Shown piece by piece: positions 8,619 to 17,099 of a stretch of 64,000 nt of DNA. The stretch comes from Bradyrhizobium zhengyangense. Its GTDB lineage: Bacteria > Pseudomonadota > Alphaproteobacteria > Rhizobiales > Xanthobacteraceae. The position numbers and the translations under genes are program-made. Each line of letters opens with the position of its first letter. Within the stretch, counting starts at the first letter, position 1. The stretch lies in contig NZ_JAKLUA010000017.1 in NCBI RefSeq assembly GCF_022012435.1, positions 62,001 through 126,000 on the forward strand, read 5' to 3'. The notes under the pieces are model-generated. The model made no database searches. It was not told the DNA's origin and saw only the letters and a program-made list of their open reading frames with translations.

Positions 8619-8654
8619 CAACAATAACCTGAAGCGCGATGCCGTCATCGCGCT

Positions 8655-9506
8655 TCAAACCGCGATATTGTCGATCAACCGCGTCGTGCCGAGCCTGGCG
8701 GCGACCAGGATCCGCAGCGGCCCGTCCTTGCGCGAGGTGACGGGCGCCAGCGTCTCGGCATGGCGGAGCTCGAAATAGTCGAGCGCAAAGCCGGCCGTCG
8801 CGACCATCTCGGCGCCGCGCGCCATCGCGCTCGCGATGGCTTCGCCGGCCCGGATCCGTCCGGCGCTGTCGGTCATGGCCCGATAGAGCACGGTGGCGGT
8901 CTGGCGTTCCGTAGGCGAGAGATAGACGTTGCGGGAGGACATCGCGAGCCCGTCGCGCTCTCGGACGGTACGGGAGCCGATCACCTTCACGCCGAGGTCG
9001 AGGTCGCGCGTCATCTGCGTCACCACGCGCAATTGTTGAAAGTCCTTCTCGCCGAAGATCGCGACGTCAGGCCGGCATTGTGTGAACAGCTTGCCGACGA
9101 CGGTGGCGACGCCGCCGAAGAAGTGCGGGCGGAAGCGGTCTTCGAGCCCGGCCAGTGCCGGCCCCTCCGGGACGATACGCGTCGCAAAGCCCTCCGGATA
9201 CATCGCCTCGACGCCGGGGTGCCAGACGATGTCGACATCCTCGGCCGCAAGCTTGGCGATGTCGGATTTCCAGGTCCGCGGATAGGCGCCGAAATCCTCT
9301 GATGGCGAAAACTGGGTCGGGTTCACGAAGATCGACACGACGACGCGGCTCGCGCGCCGCTTGGCGAGGCGCACCAGCGACACATGCCCGTCATGGAGCG
9401 CCCCCATGGTCGGCACCAGCGCGACCGTGGCCTTTCGCTTGCGAAGATTGTCGACGGCGCGTCGCAGGGCGGGCACCGTGCGGGTGATCAGGGGGCTTGG
9501 TGACAT
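8655..9506 (-). CDS. panC: Pantothenate synthetase (pantoate--beta-alanine ligase)
   Basis: Joins D-pantoate to beta-alanine using ATP, the last step of vitamin B5 synthesis, in the cytosol. The 283-residue protein has the nucleotidyltransferase signature PTMGALHDGHVSL (His38, His41), FVNPTQF, GEKDFQQL and the KMSKS-equivalent SSRNVYLS. The start at 9506 gives the usual family length; longer in-frame starts upstream would add about 34 residues of unlikely sequence. The other pantothenate genes are not in the window. Confidence 0.96.
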   Translation of the reverse strand: MSPSPLITRTVPALRRAVDNLRKRKATVALVPTMGALHDGHVSLVRLAKRRASRVVVSIFVNPTQFSPSEDFGAYPRTWKSDIAKLAAEDVDIVWHPGVEAMYPEGFATRIVPEGPALAGLEDRFRPHFFGGVATVVGKLFTQCRPDVAIFGEKDFQQLRVVTQMTRDLDLGVKVIGSRTVRERDGLAMSSRNVYLSPTERQTATVLYRAMTDSAGRIRAGEAIASAMARGAEMVATAGFALDYFELRHAETLAPVTSRKDGPLRILVAARLGTTRLIDNIAV

Positions 9507-9779
9507 CAGAACTCGGAATGGTTGGGGGTGGGCGCCGCCAGCCGCGCAGCCGGCTAACCTTAACAAGCGCCGGTCGTGGACGCCATGCATCGACATCGGG
9601 CACAGCATTCCCTGCAGCGAGGATGTCGCGTCGTTGTGGGCTGGATCACAGACGAAAGGCCGCGACGCGATTCATGATGACCATCATCGCACTGTGATTT
9701 CGTTATCCTGTCACGCATTTCACTTGACCGCAGACGCGGCCAACTCGAAGATATTGTTTAAGGGGTGTTGAGGATCGCC

Positions 9780-10703
9780 ATGCTTGTGCAGGCTAGCCAA
9801 AGCCAATCCGGCTCGGCGCACGTCGTTGTGCTCGGCAATGAGAAGGGCGGCTCCGGCAAATCGACCACCGCCCTGCACATCGCGGTTGCGCTCCTGAAGG
9901 CTGGTCAGCGCGTCGCCACCATCGACCTCGACTGCCGCCAGCAAAGCTTCACCCGCTACATCAACAACCGTTCTGCCTGGGCGCGCCGCACCAAGCTCGA
10001 CCTCGAGTTGCCGGTGCATCGCTGCATCAAGCTCGGCGAAACCATGCTGATCGCCGAGAACGAGAATTCCGAGTTCCAGCAGTTCATGGAGGCGGTCTCG
10101 GCGGTCGAGAGCAGTTTCGACTTCATCGTCATCGATACGCCCGGCACCGACAGCTATTTGATGCGGCTGGCCCATTCGATGGCGGACACGCTGGTCACGC
10201 CGATCAACGACAGCTTCCTCGATTTCGACGTGCTCGGTACCGTCGATCCCACCAATTACGCGGTAACGGGAGAAAGCCATTACGCCGAAATGGTGCGCGA
10301 TGTCAGGCGCAAGCGTCGTCAACTCGACGGCTCGACCACCGACTGGATCGTGGTGCGCAATCGCCTGTCGATGCTCGGCTCTCGCAACAAGCAGCTCGTC
10401 GCCGATGGGCTGAAGGACTTATCGCTGCGGCTCGGCTTCCGCTACGTCGATGGCTTCGCCGAACGTGTCGTCTATCGCGAGTTCTTCCCGCGTGGCCTCA
10501 CGGCACTCGACGAGATCGACGAGGCCACGCTCGGGATGCGGCCCAATCTTGGCCATCTCACCGCGCGGGAGGAGGTGACGAGCCTGCTGCGCCAGCTCAA
10601 GCTGCCGCTCGACGAGCGCGGCCGCCGCCGTGCGGCAAATCGCGCCGAGTGGTTCAGCCAGGTGGACAAGCCGCTCGAGGTCCACGACATCCTCGGCGCC
10701 TAG
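9780..10703 (+). CDS. mipZ: Division-plane positioning ATPase MipZ (ParA/MinD family)
   Basis: A ParA-type ATPase that in Caulobacter forms gradients from the ParB-bound poles and inhibits FtsZ away from midcell. The 307-residue protein has the deviant Walker A GNEKGGSGKSTTA (about 20-32), the Walker B-like FDFIVIDTPG and a conserved C-terminal arm (FRYVDGFAERVVYREFFPRG). This GNEKGGSGK variant plus the C-terminal arm identify MipZ rather than ordinary ParA or MinD. The ATG at 9780 is preferred over GTG 9765 because GAGG lies six bases before it. A TTGACC hexamer at 9724-9729 may belong to its promoter. Confidence 0.92.
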   Translation: MLVQASQSQSGSAHVVVLGNEKGGSGKSTTALHIAVALLKAGQRVATIDLDCRQQSFTRYINNRSAWARRTKLDLELPVHRCIKLGETMLIAENENSEFQQFMEAVSAVESSFDFIVIDTPGTDSYLMRLAHSMADTLVTPINDSFLDFDVLGTVDPTNYAVTGESHYAEMVRDVRRKRRQLDGSTTDWIVVRNRLSMLGSRNKQLVADGLKDLSLRLGFRYVDGFAERVVYREFFPRGLTALDEIDEATLGMRPNLGHLTAREEVTSLLRQLKLPLDERGRRRAANRAEWFSQVDKPLEVHDILGA

Positions 10704-10881
10704 GCACGGTACGCTGTTACTTCCCGGTCGATCATGACATCGGTTCCCGCCGGAACAGATCTCGCCTGCAGTTGTTTTCACCGGGCATTCACCGTGAAAT
10801 TGAACCCGATCGTGACGGGTTGCGTCGGATGATCATCTGTACCCGGAGGTAGCGGTATCAGAACGCGGTGCCCACCAAACG

Positions 10882-10894
10882 TGTGCATCGCACA
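10882..10894. promoter_or_regulatory. TGTGC-ATC-GCACA dyad, same motif as before the phasin gene
   Basis: A perfect 5+3+5 dyad. Its arms are identical to those of the site at 16995-17009 upstream of the phasin gene. It lies about 150 bp before the alpha/beta hydrolase start. A shared repressor, possibly the polyhydroxyalkanoate regulator PhaR, is inferred. Confidence 0.55.
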
Positions 10895-10930
10895 ATGAAA
10901 GGGCTGTCAGTTCACAATATTTGGCCTTCC

Positions 10931-10948
10931 TGTCACGCGCCTGTGACA
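10931..10948. promoter_or_regulatory. TGTCAC-N6-GTGACA dyad
   Basis: A perfect inverted repeat of 6-bp arms with a 6-bp spacer, about 97 bp before the alpha/beta hydrolase start. The spacing resembles CRP/FNR- or GntR-type operators, but the arms do not match the canonical CRP half-site. The binding factor is unknown. Confidence 0.45.
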
Positions 10949-11044
10949 TATATTGGGGAATAGGCGACCAGGGGCCGAAGAGCTCCGGAAGAAACACGAT
11001 TTTCAACAGGGATCAGGTCGCACGGCCTGAGGCTGAGGACGAAA

Positions 11045-11905
11045 ATGAAGCGTGGAATTGCCGTTCTGGTTTGTGTGGGAGCCCTCTTCAGTGTCGCCTA
11101 TTTCACGGCGAGCAAGTGGGCCATCAAGCACGAGACCATCACCTTCTACGACCCTTCGCGCGATAATCGTCCCGTGCCTGTCGACATCGCGATCCGTCGC
11201 GACAAGGAAATGCAGGCTAATGCCGGCATGATCACGCTTCCGGTTGCGGTGATCAATCACGGCAACACCGTCAAGAACACCGAGTACGGCTTTCTCGCCA
11301 ACATCTTCGCTGCGCGTGGCTACCTGGTCGTAAGCCCGCAGCATGATTTGCCGACCGATCCGCCGATGGTGACCAAGCCTGGCGAGCTCTATGTCGGCCG
11401 CCTGCCGCAGATTCTGCGCGGCGTCGCCAATATCCATCTGGCGATGCAGGAGATGAAGAAGGTTCAGCCCAACGCTGACTACACCAGGGTGACGATGGTT
11501 GGCCATTCCATGGGCGGCGACATCACTATGTATTTCGCCAAGCAATATCCGGACGAGGTCAAGAAGGTCGTGACGCTGGACAATCTCCGCGTGCCCTTCG
11601 TCACCGCTGGTAAATTCAAGATTCTTTCGTTCCGCTCTCACGATCCGCAGTTCAAGACTGATCCGGGCGTGCTCCCGACCGACGAGGAGTGCGAGAAGGC
11701 CGGTATCCAGGTCGTGAAGACCGACTTCCAGCACAACGACATGCGCGACACAGGTCCGGACGACGCCAAGAACTCGATCCAGGGCATGCTTGATAAATTC
11801 TTGAGCGACACCGACAGCGCAATTGCGCCGGTCGACACCCGTTCGGCTCCGCCCAAGATCCTGGAGCCGGGTCCGGTGGCTCTGATGGCGCCCGCCAAGA
11901 GCTAA
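11045..11905 (+). CDS. Alpha/beta hydrolase with N-terminal membrane or signal helix
   Basis: A 286-residue serine hydrolase. An N-terminal hydrophobic helix (about 4-20) looks like an uncleaved anchor or signal peptide, so the enzyme is probably periplasmic. The nucleophile elbow GHSMGGD follows TRVTMV; the pre-elbow motif VINHGNT and the oxyanion region are recognisable. Candidate acid and His are near TDFQHND. The tail is Pro/Ala-rich. Substrate unknown; the regulatory dyad shared with the phasin gene raises the possibility of polyester or acyl-ester metabolism, which is inference. Confidence 0.82.
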   Translation: MKRGIAVLVCVGALFSVAYFTASKWAIKHETITFYDPSRDNRPVPVDIAIRRDKEMQANAGMITLPVAVINHGNTVKNTEYGFLANIFAARGYLVVSPQHDLPTDPPMVTKPGELYVGRLPQILRGVANIHLAMQEMKKVQPNADYTRVTMVGHSMGGDITMYFAKQYPDEVKKVVTLDNLRVPFVTAGKFKILSFRSHDPQFKTDPGVLPTDEECEKAGIQVVKTDFQHNDMRDTGPDDAKNSIQGMLDKFLSDTDSAIAPVDTRSAPPKILEPGPVALMAPAKS

Positions 11906-11933
11906 TCCGAGAAGAGCTGATCGAAGCAAGTCT

Positions 11934-11969
11934 CAAAGCCTCCGCCGGCTCCCGCCTGCGGAGGCTTTG
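11934..11969 (+). terminator. Stem-loop after the alpha/beta hydrolase gene
   Basis: A perfect 12-bp stem (CAAAGCCTCCGC / GCGGAGGCTTTG) with a 12-nt loop lies 29 bp after the stop codon. The T tract is short (TTTG), so termination is likely but not certain. Confidence 0.65.
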
Positions 11970-12030
11970 CACATTGACCGGGCAGGGCACGCCATCCACA
12001 TTGGTGGCCTGAGACCCGATGTGACGATGG

Positions 12031-12786
12031 ATGCCCGACGACCCCACCAAACCCCGCCAGAGCGATGCCGTGTCGGCGCGAGCCGAGAGCGACGGCGTGC
12101 TGCCGCAGGCAAAGAGCTCGACCTCCGAGGATGTCGCCGCCTTCGTTGCCAAGGCGCGGGCATTGTCTCCGCATGCACCGGGTGCGAAGGGCCGCTTGAT
12201 CTTCGCACTGGATGCGACGATGAGCCGGCAGCCGACCTGGGACATGGCCTGCGCGCTTCAGGCCGACATGTTTCGCGAGGCTGCTGCGCTTGGCAGCCTC
12301 GACATCCGACTGGTCTACTATCGCGGCTACAATGAATGCCGCGCGACGGGCTGGATTTCCGACAGCAGCAAGCTGGCGACGCTGATGAGCAAGATCGATT
12401 GTCGCGGCGGCGACACCCAGATCGGCAGAGTGCTGACCGACGCGCGGCGCGAGGCGGTTACATCAGGTGTGCGTGCTGTCGTCTTCGTCGGCGACGCAAT
12501 GGAGGAGAAGGTCGACGCGCTCTGCGCCAAGGCCGGCGAGCTCGGCATGCTGAAGGTGCCGGTGTTCCTGTTTCAGGAAGGCCATGATGCAGTCGCCGAA
12601 CAGGCGTTTCGCGAGATTGCGCGTCTGACCGGCGGTGCCTGGTGCCGGTTCGATCCGGGCGCGGCGGCACAGCTGCGCGAGCTGTTGAGGGCCGCTGCGG
12701 CCTACGCAGCTGGAGGCCGCGAGGCATTGCTGAGACTGGCTAAGACGGCGAGTGGCGCCGCGCAACTGATCGGACAAATGAAGTAA
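12031..12786 (+). CDS. VWA-domain-like protein of unknown function
   Basis: A 251-residue protein that reads like a von Willebrand factor A fold. LIFALDATMSR supplies a MIDAS-like D-x-T-x-S (the second position is Thr instead of Ser), RGGDTQIGRVL supplies a candidate MIDAS Thr, and VVFVGDAMEE a candidate Asp. The N-terminal 50 residues are polar and probably disordered; no signal peptide is seen, so it should be cytosolic. It converges with the SLAC1/TehA gene, four bases apart. Function unknown. Confidence 0.75.
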   Translation: MPDDPTKPRQSDAVSARAESDGVLPQAKSSTSEDVAAFVAKARALSPHAPGAKGRLIFALDATMSRQPTWDMACALQADMFREAAALGSLDIRLVYYRGYNECRATGWISDSSKLATLMSKIDCRGGDTQIGRVLTDARREAVTSGVRAVVFVGDAMEEKVDALCAKAGELGMLKVPVFLFQEGHDAVAEQAFREIARLTGGAWCRFDPGAAAQLRELLRAAAAYAAGGREALLRLAKTASGAAQLIGQMK

Positions 12787-12790
12787 CGCC

Positions 12791-13783
12791 TCACGCCGGC
12801 GCGGCCTGCGTCGGAGACGAAGCCGCAACGGGCGGCAGCAGGCGTCCCTGCACGATCAGGCGCAGCGTGCCGAGCATGATTAGTCCGACCACGAGGTTGG
12901 CGGCCGCGAACAGATAAGGCGCGAGCAGAGCGATCGCGCCGGTGTCGCCGTGCCCGACCACGCGGATTGGCGCGATCGCAAGCGCGGTGGCGCCGAAGGT
13001 GAAGCTCCAATAGGACACCGAGAACGGTTGCTCCATGATCCAGGGCAACAATCGAAGCAGCAGGAGCGCCATCATCAGCCCATAGCCGATGAGGATATGC
13101 GCGAACATGTCCGGGACACCGCCATTGATTGCGAGATAGGCGACCGCGCCGACCACGGGCGGCGCAAGTTGAATGCCGAGCGTCGGACGCAGCGCGACGG
13201 GAAGCGTCTCGACGGTATAGAGACGGTGCAGCAGCACGGATTCGATTGCGAACCAGGAGAACAGCGCCACGCCGAAGGCGAGCTGCCCCCAGTCGGGGTA
13301 GCCGAGCGCCGCTGAGACGCCGGCGGTGACGAAGCCGCCCGCAACGGTTGGCAAATAGAGGACCGGCGTTGTCGCGGTGTGATCGCGGTTGCCGCGCCAC
13401 AGCAGTCCCGTCCGCCACAGTGCGAAACCGAGCGTAAACGCTCCGCCGAGCCCGAACAGGATCATGGCGGCATGGTGCGAATAGGGCGCAGCAGCGAGCG
13501 CGATCAGCATGGTGGAGACGCCGGCGAGGCCGATGAAGCAGCACTGGACCGGGTGATGCGCTTCACTGACCGACTCGGCGCGTGCAAAAATCCAGCGCAG
13601 CACGAACAGCCCAATCAGAACCGCCCAGACGATCGAGGCGACGGCGAGAATGATTTCGCCGATGATCGCCGGCAACTGCCAAACCTGGTGTGCGGCACGC
13701 CATGCATTGCCGAGACCCGCAAGGCCCAGGACGATACCGAAGAAGGCGGCCGGCACGATCGGTGGCTTGAATCCCTCGCTCAT
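12791..13783 (-). CDS. SLAC1/TehA-type (TDT family) anion channel or transporter
   Basis: A 330-residue membrane protein with about ten helices, related to TehA (tellurite resistance) and the SLAC1 anion channels. Seen: PPIVPAAFFGIVLGLAGLG at the N-terminus, with the family-typical F-G-I/M near the first helix, QCCFIGLAGVS, and the late helix SYWSFTFGATALA. The start at 13783 gives MSEGFKPP and is preceded by GGGGAAGACG; a longer start at 13867 would add 28 residues of basic leader. The ligand cannot be told: tellurite resistance by TehA homologues is incidental in many hosts. Confidence 0.85.
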   Translation of the reverse strand: MSEGFKPPIVPAAFFGIVLGLAGLGNAWRAAHQVWQLPAIIGEIILAVASIVWAVLIGLFVLRWIFARAESVSEAHHPVQCCFIGLAGVSTMLIALAAAPYSHHAAMILFGLGGAFTLGFALWRTGLLWRGNRDHTATTPVLYLPTVAGGFVTAGVSAALGYPDWGQLAFGVALFSWFAIESVLLHRLYTVETLPVALRPTLGIQLAPPVVGAVAYLAINGGVPDMFAHILIGYGLMMALLLLRLLPWIMEQPFSVSYWSFTFGATALAIAPIRVVGHGDTGAIALLAPYLFAAANLVVGLIMLGTLRLIVQGRLLPPVAASSPTQAAPA

Positions 13784-13963
13784 CGTCTTCCCCAAAGCCC
13801 CCTCATCATTTCCTGGGTGGTGATGCGACCTTCGCTGCTTCCGAGTGCGCCGGAATGATGGGGGCAACTGCTTATGGCAACAGAACAGCTTTTGTCACCG
13901 TCCGAACGTGGACGGAGGGAAGGACATCATGCTTTTTGACAAGAGGGCGACTATATTCCCACC

Positions 13964-14689
13964 ATGACTCTGATCGCCGGCCTCGTCGCTGTTATCACGC
14001 TCTATCTGCTGCTCCAGATGTTCCGCGCCGCCAATCCGGCCGTGCTTGCGCGCGCCATCAAGGTCGGGGGCGGCGTGGTGGCGCTCGCAGTGGCCGCCTT
14101 CACCGGCCTGCGGGGCGAACTGGCGGTGGCGATCCCGCTCGGACTATTCGGGGCTGGTTTGCTCGGCTGGACGCCGCTCGCGAATGCAGGCTTTGGCAAT
14201 GTCCGGGGCCTGTTCAGGGGTGGCGCATCGCGCTCATCCGGTCAGACCTCGCGCGTGCGATCACAATTCCTGGATATGCGGCTCGATCATGATTCCGGCG
14301 AGCTCTCGGGCCAGATCGTCGCCGGGCCTCACGCCGGGCGCGGTCTTGAAGAGTTCGATCTTGCAAGTTTGCTGGCGATGGTCCCGGCGTTCGATGCCGA
14401 GAGCGTGGCCTTACTTGAAAGCTATCTGGACCGCCGGTTTCCCGCCTGGCGTCAGAACGCGCAGGGCGACGCGGCAGGGGGGCAGCGCCGCGCGGCGGCG
14501 AGCGGCAAAATGACGGCGGAGGAAGCCTATCAGATCCTTGGCTTGCAGCCGGGAGCGGGGCGCGACGACATCAGCCGGGCGCACAAATCCCTCATGAAGA
14601 AACTGCATCCCGACCAGGGGGGCTCGACGTACCTCGCTGCCCGGGTAAACGAGGCCAAGGATACTCTGCTTCGTACGCATAACGGCTAA
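13964..14689 (+). CDS. Membrane-anchored DnaJ-domain protein
   Basis: A 241-residue protein with two N-terminal membrane segments (about 3-22 and 30-65), a middle region of about 100 residues (SQFLDMRLDHDSGELSG, GRGLEEFDL) and a C-terminal J domain (about 180-241) with the required HPD in KKLHPDQGGS. The plan (membrane anchor, then J domain) resembles DjlA- or TIM14-like co-chaperones that recruit DnaK to the membrane. No DnaK gene is nearby. An alphaproteobacterial protein of this shape is common. Confidence 0.85.
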   Translation: MTLIAGLVAVITLYLLLQMFRAANPAVLARAIKVGGGVVALAVAAFTGLRGELAVAIPLGLFGAGLLGWTPLANAGFGNVRGLFRGGASRSSGQTSRVRSQFLDMRLDHDSGELSGQIVAGPHAGRGLEEFDLASLLAMVPAFDAESVALLESYLDRRFPAWRQNAQGDAAGGQRRAAASGKMTAEEAYQILGLQPGAGRDDISRAHKSLMKKLHPDQGGSTYLAARVNEAKDTLLRTHNG

Positions 14690-14865
14690 CTCCGGCACCA
14701 CGCCACAAACGCCCGTACCGCGTGAGTTCCGATTGCTCTGTTTGCCGTCGCCCCGATGCCCGCCATTGTCGGCGTGGTCGATCCCTTGAGCAAAGTTTTA
14801 ACCGTAAATTCTTGACGAGAGGTTGTCGCGGAACAGCCTGCAGCGCCACCGCGTCCTCAAAAACA

Positions 14866-14894
14866 AAAATGCCCGCGCAAGGCGCGGGCATTTT
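14866..14894 (-). terminator. Intrinsic terminator of the DD-carboxypeptidase gene
   Basis: A 13-bp perfect stem (AAAATGCCCGCGC / GCGCGGGCATTTT) with an AAG loop lies 22 bp beyond the stop of the minus-strand gene. On the minus strand the stem is followed by TTTTTGTTTTTG, a good U tract; on the plus strand it has only four T. Confidence 0.88.
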
Positions 14895-14915
14895 GGCTTG
14901 GAAGTATCTGAGAGA

Positions 14916-16712
14916 TCAGTTGCGGACGGTCATGCAGGAGATGTCGGCGCGCTTCAGCGTCTTGCACACCGCCTCGGCCTGATCCCGCTCGAGCCCGGCA
15001 AAGCGGGCGCGGTAGAGCTTGCGATTGTCCCTCGCGACGACCGGCTCGGTGAACGGATCGGCCCTGCTGAGTAGACCGCGGGCCGAGCTGCGAGCGGCTT
15101 CGATGCGCTGCTGGGCCTCGCTCTCGCTCTCGAGCGCGCCGACCTGCACGATCCAGCCGCTATGGGTGATGGCCGGCTTGGTGGCGCTCATCTGGATCGG
15201 CTGCGGGGACGGATCGGCGGAGGCAAGCTTGGCAACCGGTGCGGGCGCCGCAGCGGTGGCGGCCGGCAGCACGCCGAGAACGCCGTTGCCGGTGCCGAAG
15301 CCAGCAGGTTGCTGCGGCAGTTCGGCTCGGGCGGGCTCCGGCTTGTTGACCATGTCGGCCCTGGCGACGACGGCGCCGGACGTCTCGGCGATCTCACCGC
15401 GGGCCGGAATCGTGTTGGTGACCTGCGGGGCGACCTGTGTCGGGGCGGCGGAGGCGACCTTGACTGCGCCGGCCTTGACTTGAACCGTCTTCACCCGGAC
15501 CGGCTTCATCGGCTCGGACGAACCCGGAATGAGGGCAAGCGGCTGGCTTGAGATCACGCCATTGGTGAGAGGTGCGGGCTCGATCTTGGACTCGGTGGGC
15601 CTGGCTTCAGGCTTGGGTTGAGCCGGCGGCATCGCTGCGGTCGCGGCTGCAAGCGTGGCGAGGCGGGAGGCCGGACGCGGCGCGGGGGCCTCGGGAGCAG
15701 GAGCGGCTGCGACCTGGACCGGCGGAACGGGCCGAGCCGGGGTCTCCGATGCATCGGCGACGTCGCTGCTGGCATCGGCACCGTTGCGCTCGGTCACTGC
15801 GGCAACCGTGTGGGTGGTTGCGCCCTTCTCGAGGTTCTCGGCGAGCAGATTGCGCATGATGGCGTCGCGCGAGCCGCCGCTGCGGCCGCCGAGCACCACG
15901 CCGATGAGGTGGCGGTTGCCACGGCGCATCGAGGTCACGAGATTGAAGCCGGAGGCGCGGGTGTAACCGGTCTTGATGCCGTCGACGCCCTCGACGCTGC
16001 CGAGCAGGTGATTGTGGTTGCGGATCTGCTCGCCACGCCAGGTGAACGAGGTGGTCGAGAAGTAGCGATAGTAGCGCGGGAAGCGCTCCTGGATGGCGCG
16101 GCCGAGCGTCGCCTGGTCGCGCGCAGTGGTCACCTGCTCGTCGTTGGGTAGGCCATTGGCGTTGCGGTAAACCGTCCTGGACATGCCGAGTGCGCGCGCC
16201 TTGCGCGTCATCATCGCGGCGAAATCGTCCTCGTCGCCGCCGATCGCTTCAGCGATCACGACAGCGGCGTCATTGGCCGAGCGGGTGACGAGGCCCTTGA
16301 TCGCGTCCTCGACGCGGATGGTCTGGCCGGCACGCAGGTTCAGCTTGGTCGGATCCTGGTCGGCGGCGTGCTGCGACACCGGCATCTCGGTGTCGAGCTT
16401 CATCTTGCCGGACTCCAGACGCTCGAACAGCAGATAGAGCGTCATGATCTTGGTGAGCGAAGCCGGATGGCGAATGCCATCGGGGCTGGTCGATTGCAGC
16501 ACCGCACCGGAATTCCCGTCGACGATGATCGACGCGAATTGCGGACTGTAGCTCTCGGAGGCCTCGTGATGCACCCGGTGGTGCGCATAGTGCCGCCGGT
16601 AGCGCCGTGCGTCGGCTGCATCGGTCGTGAAGATGACGGCTGTGGTGACCGTGAGAAGCCCGAAAACGCCAACCCGCGCCAAGCGCGAGGAAGACCAGTT
16701 GCTACGAAGCAT
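14916..16712 (-). CDS. D-alanyl-D-alanine carboxypeptidase with SPOR domain (PBP5/6 family)
   Basis: Trims the terminal D-Ala of peptidoglycan pentapeptides in the periplasm. The 598-residue protein has a signal or anchor helix (about 12-33), then the S11 peptidase domain: SxxK as SLTK (Ser85-Lys88), SxN as SAN in VTRSANDAAVV, and KTG in GIKTGYT. A long Ala/Pro-rich linker follows (about 290-515) and a C-terminal SPOR domain (about 519-598, beginning GWIVQVGALES), which binds denuded glycan strands at septa. The size is due to the linker. It has its own terminator downstream. Confidence 0.93.
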   Translation of the reverse strand: MLRSNWSSSRLARVGVFGLLTVTTAVIFTTDAADARRYRRHYAHHRVHHEASESYSPQFASIIVDGNSGAVLQSTSPDGIRHPASLTKIMTLYLLFERLESGKMKLDTEMPVSQHAADQDPTKLNLRAGQTIRVEDAIKGLVTRSANDAAVVIAEAIGGDEDDFAAMMTRKARALGMSRTVYRNANGLPNDEQVTTARDQATLGRAIQERFPRYYRYFSTTSFTWRGEQIRNHNHLLGSVEGVDGIKTGYTRASGFNLVTSMRRGNRHLIGVVLGGRSGGSRDAIMRNLLAENLEKGATTHTVAAVTERNGADASSDVADASETPARPVPPVQVAAAPAPEAPAPRPASRLATLAAATAAMPPAQPKPEARPTESKIEPAPLTNGVISSQPLALIPGSSEPMKPVRVKTVQVKAGAVKVASAAPTQVAPQVTNTIPARGEIAETSGAVVARADMVNKPEPARAELPQQPAGFGTGNGVLGVLPAATAAAPAPVAKLASADPSPQPIQMSATKPAITHSGWIVQVGALESESEAQQRIEAARSSARGLLSRADPFTEPVVARDNRKLYRARFAGLERDQAEAVCKTLKRADISCMTVRN

Positions 16713-17099
16713 GGAACCCCGTCCCCGTTTGTGACTTGATCACCGGCTCGTGAGGCGAAATTGTGCCCTGCGGACCCGGGATCATTACCTGCTCAGGCTG
16801 TCCCTCCGCTGGTGTTCACTGCGGGGGACGTTGGGCCTGAGCCGCTGTTCTGGCTAAGGTGATGTTCTCAAACGGCTTTTGGCCGCCTGCGGAAGTGAAC
16901 ACGTCCAGGGAATCAGGGTAGGGTGCCGCGGTTTCCAAAAGCTTAAGAAAACCTTGCGGGAAAGCCCGGGAATTTCCGCAACTTGCGCCGAATTTTGTGC
17001 GTCGCACAAGATTCTTGACTTTTTTGTGCGTTGCACTATTTGTGGGCAGAGTCAGGGAGCCGGGGCTTCCGGACGCGAGCCAGGGAAAAGGATTCCAAG
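16713..17099. other. 387-bp gap holding the phasin control region
   Basis: No gene is seen. The first part includes the promoter side of the minus-strand carboxypeptidase gene; the last 110 bp hold the phasin promoter and its two dyads. Confidence 0.7.
16995..17043 (+). promoter_or_regulatory. Phasin promoter with two TTGTGC-N3-GCAC dyads
   Basis: Site 1 at 16995-17009 is a perfect 15-bp dyad, TTGTGC-GTC-GCACAA. Site 2 at 17024-17038 is TTGTGC-GTT-GCACTA, 29 bp further, close to three helical turns. Between and over them lie TTGACT (17015-17020) and a weak -10 TATTTG (about 17037-17042). The first dyad is just upstream of the -35 and the second covers the spacer and -10, an arrangement expected for a repressor. 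PhaR, which represses phasin genes in other alphaproteobacteria through GC-rich TGC...GCA dyads, is the natural candidate; that link is inference. Confidence 0.65.

Larger units (their letters stand above)
10704..11044. other. 341-bp gap with two dyads upstream of the alpha/beta hydrolase gene
   Basis: No credible gene is seen. The gap contains the TGTGC-ATC-GCACA dyad at 10882-10894 and the TGTCAC-N6-GTGACA dyad at 10931-10948, both listed separately, and a moderately AT-rich stretch after 10900 that probably holds the promoter of the hydrolase gene. Confidence 0.7.

Noticed and set aside
9558..9562. TTAAC before mipZ as a CtrA site
   Set aside because: A single half-site over 200 bp upstream without a partner; not enough to support regulation.
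10752..10776. EcfG-type promoter GGAAC-N16-TGTT
   Set aside because: The downstream half is off consensus and it is about 270 bp from the next gene; a match this weak is expected by chance.
14799..14812. CtrA-like sequence TTAACCGTAAATTC
   Set aside because: Only the first half matches TTAA-N7-TTAAC, and it lies at the 3' ends of both adjacent genes, not in a promoter.
14811..14894. Possible small RNA: TTGACG hexamer followed by a stem-loop
   Set aside because: No acceptable -10 element, and the stem-loop's U tract faces the minus strand, where it terminates the DD-carboxypeptidase gene.
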